This document shows, in pieces, positions 55,470 through 60,000 of a stretch of DNA of 60,000 nucleotides. Positions within the stretch are counted from its first letter, which is position 1. The number at the start of each line of letters is the position of its first letter. The notes beneath the pieces were generated by a model that worked only from the letters and a program-made list of their open reading frames with translations, was not told where the DNA came from and did not search any database. The stretch comes from Symbiodinium natans (taxonomy: Eukaryota; Sar; Dinophyceae; Suessiales; Symbiodiniaceae): contig CAJNDS010002504.1 in assembly GCA_905221605.1 (NCBI GenBank), positions 272,501 to 332,500 of the forward strand, written 5' to 3'. The translations under genes and the position numbers were made by a program.

Positions 55470-55699
55470 AAGCGGACACAGCAACTTCAGCTGTCCGGAC
55501 GGCACGATCTTCCTATGAACCCATGAGCAGCATTGGCTTCGGGGTTGCTTGTTCTGTTTGGCGAGGCACAAGCTTCACAACCGTGCAGGAGGCTGCCTGC
55601 CTGGACTTGGCACTTAGTTTGCTCCCGACAGTCCCTACTAACTTGACCTTGGCCCAGACAGTAGTGGGCTTCGCATCAAAAGAACGTGGCATTGGCTGA
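55470..55699 (+). CDS. Coding-looking terminal exon, product unknown
   Basis: The frame reads ATSAVRTARSSYEPMSSIGF, then VACSVWRGTSFTTVQEAACL and LPTVPTNLTLAQTVVGFASK, ending ERGIG at TGA. A CAACTTCAG lies near its beginning. The antisense frame is part of a 190-codon minus open frame (56085-55513) that is also partly protein-like, so strand assignment is tentative. Confidence 0.36.
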
Positions 55700-56250
55700 T
55701 GCGTTGCAGGCTTGTTTACATGTTTGCTCCCAACCCTCGGTGTGATGCTGGTCAGCTTTCTCTTTGCCCAGCTCTCCCGCACACAGAGTCCCCCAAGCAA
55801 TTCCCGCAGATTGTCCCTGCAGTTCCTCGATGCCCGCGCTAGAAAACTCCCGCGGCAGAGAATCGAACCCACTCCGAGAATCCAGCCAGGAACCATAATC
55901 CTGAAAGTGCCCACGCGATCCCACAGAGTGTGCCTGGAGTGCTCTTTCACGCAGAACGTCCCCGCCGGCAGCCCTACACAGCAATGTTTAGGTTGTCTTA
56001 AAATGAAGAATGGACGCAGGTTCAGAAAGGCTTCCCCAACACAGGTAGGATACAGAGCTTTCCGACACATATGATCAAGGAGCAATGGCTGCTCACCTGT
56101 TGGTGTTCATGGCATCTGCTGCCAAAACGTTCTCTCACGAACATGAAACTTTAGCGGATCTCGGCTTGAGCTCATTGTTTTAGCAGGTAGGCTCGGGAAG
56201 GTCCGGAAAGCTGCGAGCTACTGCTTCTGTCATTGGATTAGTGGGGGGGG
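55700..56250. other. Strand-ambiguous open frames
   Basis: Plus frame 55712-56074 (LQFLDARARKLPRQRIEPTP) and minus frame 56085-55513 (NCRDNLRELLGGLCVRESWA) overlap. Each has coding-like stretches and neither can be preferred. Confidence 0.3.
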
Positions 56251-56275
56251 TGTCAATATTGACAGTCGTCATTTG

Positions 56276-56362
56276 TGTGTGTGTGGGGGGGGGCGGGGGG
56301 CGGGGGGCGGGGGGCGCGGGGTGGGGATGGGGTCAATAGCAGGAGGGCGGGGGGGGGGATCC
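56276..56362 (+). repeat. G-rich tract
   Basis: GTGTGTGTGGGGGGGGGCGG followed by repeated GGGGGGC words; four or more G-runs within 40 nt make quadruplex formation likely. Confidence 0.9.
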
Positions 56363-56429
56363 ATAGTGACCCAACCAAGAAACAAGAACAGCAGCGCATG
56401 CGCGTGCGTGTTTTGGGGTCTTGAGAGTT

Positions 56430-56690
56430 GAGCTTGAGGGTATTCAGCTAAACCGGGTTCTAGGTTAGGGTGGGTATTCAAGGCTTTGGGAATTGAGGAT
56501 TTTCGGTTATCGAGGATTTAGGGCATTTAGGGTGATGAGGGTTTTGTGCTTGGTTTCGGGTGGGTTCTCAGCCGTCTAGGGCTTGTAGGGTTTTGCCTGG
56601 AGGGTTTAGGGTTAAGGCAAGGGTTTAGGGAATTCGGGGTTTCTGGTATTTAGGGCTTGGTTTCACGGTGTTGGGTTTAAGGTATTGTTG
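56430..56690 (+). repeat. Degenerate telomere-like region (GGTTTAGGG family)
   Basis: Words such as GGGTTTAGGG, GGATTTAGGG, GGTATTTAGGG, GGGTTAAGG and GGGTTTTG recur about fifteen times over 260 nt, directly after the G-rich tract. No unit is repeated perfectly, so it looks like an old, eroded TTTAGGG array. Confidence 0.72.
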
Positions 56691-56850
56691 GCGTGGGTCT
56701 TCCCGCATTTGGGATAGTTTTGAGCTGCACATGAATACGTTTTCTTCGGGCCATGCCTTGCGAAAGCCAACGAAAGCTCGGTTCATGTGTGCCCCGTACC
56801 GAGTGTACCGAGTGGGGGGGGGGGTAAGCGAGCTGCGGCTGAGATTTTCA

Positions 56851-56947
56851 GGTGACAGAACGTTTCGGCTTGACTGCAGCCGCTCCGACATCCGAGGCTG
56901 TGGAGGAACTGAATCGCAGATATGGCGTGACTTCGCAGCACAACTAG
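56851..56947 (+). CDS. Short exon, product unknown
   Basis: After ATTTTCAG followed by G the frame reads VTERFGLTAAAPTSEAVEEL and NRRYGVTSQHN before TAG. Amphipathic EAVEELNRRYG and the clean acceptor support a real small exon. It lies just after a G-run (56813-56824). The partner exons are not identified. Confidence 0.42.
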
Positions 56948-57365
56948 GATACATAGTCGCTGTTGGGTGCTTGGGGACGAGACTCATCCAGTTGTGCCGC
57001 CGTTGTATGTTCGAATTCGGCATCGCTGCTGGCAGGTTGGCTTTTTGGAAGCTTGTCTGCAACAAGACACATGCTGACGAGCTTTAGCAGGAAGGGTTTC
57101 TCTTCGGTTGAGCAAAGGCCAGCGACGCAGAGCACTTGCACGCGATGCTGACAGAGAGCGGCAAGGAACTGCGTCTGCGCAGATCGGGGACTTGTCAAGA
57201 TTAACCTCGTGTGCTAAGTTCGGGCCGCAGATAGCATGTCATGCCGAATTGACACATATCTGCCATATTGCAGGTCAGCGCCCATGTATCTCCGGGTGTG
57301 TTGTTGTGAGGTTATGTAGTGCCTGCAATACTCCTGTAATGGTCAATGGATCTGGAGCCTAATGC

Positions 57366-57605
57366 CAGCATCAATGCACCCCTGATGCCCTGGAGGACAG
57401 TCTGAACCGTCAGTCCTTCGCTGTGGCTTCACGGGGAAATCAGACCAGGGGAGGGATTCCCTTGAATGTTCTCCTGAAACTCGGAAAGCGCGGAATGGAA
57501 CTCTCAAAGCCCAGCAGGACAGGATGACTAGGAGGGCACATGTTCGCGAGAGAGCCGGGCCAGTCTATGCTGCTATGCCGGGCAGTTTCTCAGAAAGCAT
57601 TCTCC
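57366..57605 (+). CDS. Coding-looking exon with a frame change, product unknown
   Basis: After ATGCCAG the frame reads HQCTPDALEDSLNRQSFAVA, then SRGNQTRGGIPLNVLLKLGK and RGMELSKPSRTG before TGA at about 57527. Immediately downstream, shifted by one position, MTRRAHVRERAGPVYAAMPG and SFSESILRW continue in protein-like fashion to a TAA. Either a one-base shift has broken a once continuous exon or two exons abut. The first part is among the most convincing coding stretches here, but no family is recognised. Confidence 0.45.
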
Positions 57606-57759
57606 GCTGGTAAGGTGGGCCTATCGCGCACAAACAACTAGCCAGTTGTAGACTGGTTTGGAACGAGGTGGGCACTCGGGATCTTCTACTGGCGCTGTGT
57701 GGGACGCAGCACCAGCTGACCCTGGCGCAGCTCCGAGCCTTCGCCGGAGTTCAGGGTGT

Positions 57760-58218
57760 TTAGGGCCTACCGCATCTACCAAATCTACCTTCTACTTCTA
57801 CTGTCGCATGAGGGTGCAGTTCTGTTGCCTTTGCAGACGCAAACGAAGGGAAGAGGCCCGTGCAGCACATGTAGTTTGGTATTCCAGCATGTTGCGCATA
57901 TAGGCTCGTCCGGGCAGGGGTCAGTCGGGACTTGCATGCGCTGCGGAAGCATCTGAAGGCGTCGTCATGGCCACGGCCTTCGAACGCTTCGACCTTGATG
58001 GAGATGGCCCGGGCCGCAATCAGTGCCAGCTTGCCCCACAAAGCTGAATTCAAGCAGAGCTTGCGGGCTTGTGCGAGATAATTTCGCGCCCTGCTGAGCT
58101 CGGAAGGCATTCTTTCCGTGGAAGAGTTCTCCGCCGTGTCTTCGCAGCAGTTGGCATATGCTGTGGCGCTGAGTAGAGGCCAAAACCCAAGCCAAGCCGC
58201 CAAGCCTCCAAGCCCCAC
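57760..58218 (-). CDS. Helical coding-looking frame, product unknown
   Basis: The minus frame contains SELSRARNYLAQARKLCLNS, then ALWGKLALIAARAISIKVEA and DDAFRCFRSACKSRLTPART. Regular small/hydrophobic spacing suggests paired helices, as in TPR-like folds, but no consensus is reached. The plus strand has a short frame with an acidic loop (FERFDLDGDGPGR), discussed among the rejected items. Exon ends are not resolved. Confidence 0.35.
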   Translation of the reverse strand: MGLGGLAAWLGFWPLLSATAYANCCEDTAENSSTERMPSELSRARNYLAQARKLCLNSALWGKLALIAARAISIKVEAFEGRGHDDAFRCFRSACKSRLTPARTSLYAQHAGIPNYMCCTGLFPSFASAKATELHPHATVEVEGRFGRCGRP

Positions 58219-58860
58219 ATTCCGGCAAGGCTTTGCGCAGTTTCAACATCACCCTCGGTGCTGCAGAGTGGCTCGGCTCGTGCAAAGAATCTCACAGACT
58301 CACAACGGCAAATGAGCTGTCTGAGTAATGTGGACACTTGACAGGTTGCTACATGCATTACATGCTGCCAGCCGGTGGAGCCACACCTCCATTCATGGAA
58401 CGTGGAGAGTTTGTCAGTCAAAGCTCAAACAGTCTTTCAAATCGTTTACACAAGAATGACATGACGCCTCTATCGCCTCTCGGAAGCTTTGAGCTGGACA
58501 ACGCTCCATCATCGTAGTGAAGATCTGTATGGAATGTATGGAAAGCCCCGGAAATCTGTCCCAGCCAAACGGCTTGGTGCAGGTCGAAAGCACTTCTGCG
58601 CTTTTTGGCTCCGCCACTTGGCGATCGAACTGACTTCAAAAGGACCACCGGACACCTTTCCGATCGTTGCGAGTGTAGAAGGCTCCTGGAAACGTGTGCC
58701 TACCCAGGCGCAGTGGACATTCGCCGTGCCTAGAGCGCAAGGACTGTTGTGATGTTTCTGCTGGATTTTCAGCTTCCGCTACGCCGGTCACAAGAAGCCT
58801 CTTGAAAACCTCAATGATCACGAACCGTGAACCGGTTGACTCGGCTTGATAGCATGACAA
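58219..58860. other. No confident gene
   Basis: A plus frame at 58489-58752 and a minus frame at 58648-58418 overlap without any support. Confidence 0.4.
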
Positions 58861-59288
58861 ACGCGCCCGGGCGCGGGCCTGCGCGGGCTTGCGTGAGGGG
58901 TGCGGGGCATGCGTGTGGGATGGGCAGGGTTGTGGGTGTGGGTGCGGGGCGGGTGCGGGTGTGGGTGTGGTGTGGGTGTGGTGTGGGTGTGTGGGTGTGT
59001 GGGTGTGTGTGGGTGTGTGGGTGTGTGGGTGTGTGTGGGTGTGTGGGTGTGCGGGTGTGAGAGCGCGGGCGCGCTTTTTTGTTTGCACGCGTGTGTGGCT
59101 GTGAGCGGGCGCGGGCGCGGGCGCGTGTTCGTGCATTCATGCGTTCGTGCGCGCGATTGCGTGCCTGCGCGTGCGAAAGTTCGTGCGTGCGTGTGTTTTT
59201 GCATGCGTGCCAGCACGCATGCATGCGTGCGCGTGCGTGTGCGTCGTGTGTGCGCGTGTGTGCGTGTGCGTGCATGGGCGTGGGCGAG

Positions 59289-59290
<2 letters not shown>
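58860..59290 (+). repeat. GT/GCG-rich low-complexity region
   Basis: GTGGGTGTG, GCGGGTGTG and GCGTGCGTG words dominate. The transition from unique sequence is gradual between 58,860 and 58,930. Confidence 0.9.
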
Positions 59291-59356
<66 letters not shown>

Positions 59357-59357
59357 G

Positions 59358-59452
<95 letters not shown>

Positions 59453-59480
59453 TGGTGCGTGCGTGCGTGGTGGGTGCGGT
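59290..59480 (+). repeat. (CGTG)n tetranucleotide array
   Basis: About 40 tandem GCGT units interrupted by one GCGG and two GTGGTGCG changes, followed by a (GGGT)n run (59478-59512). Confidence 0.96.
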
Positions 59481-59511
59481 GGGTGGGTGGGTGGGTGGGT
59501 GGGTGGGTGGG

Positions 59512-59515
59512 TTGT

Positions 59516-59584
<69 letters not shown>

Positions 59585-59765
59585 TGGGTGTGTGTGTGTG
59601 TGTGTGTGTGGGGTGTGTGTGGTGTGTGTGTGTGTGTGTGGTGTGGAGCACGCACGCGCATGTGCGTGTGTGTGCGCACGCGCCTGTGCGTGGTGTGCGC
59701 ACGCGCATGTGCGTGCGTGCGTTGCGGGCATGCGTGGGTGGGTGGGTGGGTGGCTGGGTGTGTGT
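59512..59765 (+). repeat. (GT)n with interruptions
   Basis: GT dinucleotide runs broken by GG every 20-40 nt, then GCGCACGCGC words and a (GGGT)n stretch at 59726-59755. Confidence 0.94.
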
Positions 59766-60000
59766 GCGTGCGTGCGTGTGCGTGTGCGTGTGCGTGTGCG
59801 TGTGCGTGTGCGTGTGCGTGTGCGTGTGCGTGTGCGTGTGCGTGTGCGTGTGCGTGTGCGTGTGCGTGTGCGTGTGCGTGTGCGTGTGCGTGTGCGTGTG
59901 CGTGTGCGTGTGCGTGTGCGGGTGCGGGTGCGTGTGCGTGTGCGTGTGCGTGTGCGTGTGCGTGTGCGTGTGCGTGTGCGTGTGCGTGTGCGTGTGCGTG
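59765..60000 (+). repeat. (GTGCGT)n hexanucleotide array reaching the window end
   Basis: Nearly perfect GTGCGT hexamers for 235 nt with one small patch of GTGCGGGTGCGG near 59920. The array continues past the window. Confidence 0.97.

Noticed and set aside
57967-58045. EF-hand-like loop FERFDLDGDGPGR on the plus strand
   Set aside because: The loop lacks the residues needed at later positions (no Ile after DGDG-, no closing Glu at position 12) and the frame stops soon after. A more regular helical frame occupies the minus strand.
58811-59731. 300-codon minus-strand frames rich in His, Thr and Ala
   Set aside because: They are translations of (CGTG)n and (GT)n repeats.
1-60000. Relict spliced-leader sequence, tandem gene arrays, rRNA or CRISPR
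   Set aside because: I looked for the dinoflagellate spliced-leader core (CCGTAGCCATTTTGGCTCAAG) and saw no convincing copy. No rRNA-like segment was noticed, and the tandem repeats lack spacer-repeat alternation.

Overview
The window looks like a stretch of dinoflagellate nuclear genome. Coding sequence is sparse and cut into many small exons, often 20-110 nt. Predicted acceptors are mostly AG followed by G, and predicted donors mix GT, GC and GA, a combination known from dinoflagellates. The window also holds decayed non-LTR retrotransposons of a type abundant in dinoflagellates, TTTAGGG-like tracts and many microsatellites. It opens in a (GTA)n array and closes in a (GTGCGT)n array. I see no prokaryotic gene organisation, no rRNA or convincing tRNA, and no CRISPR. 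Genus-level assignment is not possible from sequence alone.

Layout. At 1.7-4.2 kb is a plus-strand gene with a lysine/alanine-rich start and coiled-coil exons. At 5.3-6.0 kb there are minus-strand coding exons. At 9.1-9.5 kb there are plus-strand exons of unknown product. At 10.57-11.41 kb is an ankyrin-repeat gene whose six exons join in frame. At 17.5-22.45 kb is a long coiled-coil gene of at least twelve exons, probably ending at a TGA at 22,450. At 23.0-24.0 kb are triplet and 9-bp repeats and a perfect 19-bp palindrome. At 24.3-31.26 kb is a GC-rich graveyard of non-LTR retrotransposon pieces on the plus strand, interrupted by a hairpin-rich patch (27.0-28.0 kb) and by a minus-strand first exon that starts with a signal peptide (28.24 kb). 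At 33.2-35.2 kb is another coiled-coil gene ending in fourteen near-identical 57-bp (19-residue) units. At 36.8-37.5 kb is an exon pair with a Pro/Gln tract. At 38.8-44.4 kb is the best-supported gene, a protein kinase of the calcium/calmodulin-dependent type, with all catalytic motifs present across about 16 exons. From 45.7 to 58.2 kb there are scattered coding-looking exons without recognisable domains, separated by AT-rich, G-rich and telomere-like repeats. From 58.86 kb to the end is GT-rich simple sequence.

The genes do not form an evident pathway. Three are coiled-coil proteins, one has ankyrin repeats and one is a kinase, an ordinary mixture for this kind of genome. The most informative observations concern gene structure (rebuilt splice junctions with GC and GA donors), the homogenised coiled-coil repeat, and the layered retrotransposon region with an in-frame junction between two reverse-transcriptase families. 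All exon models are read by eye; transcript data would be decisive.
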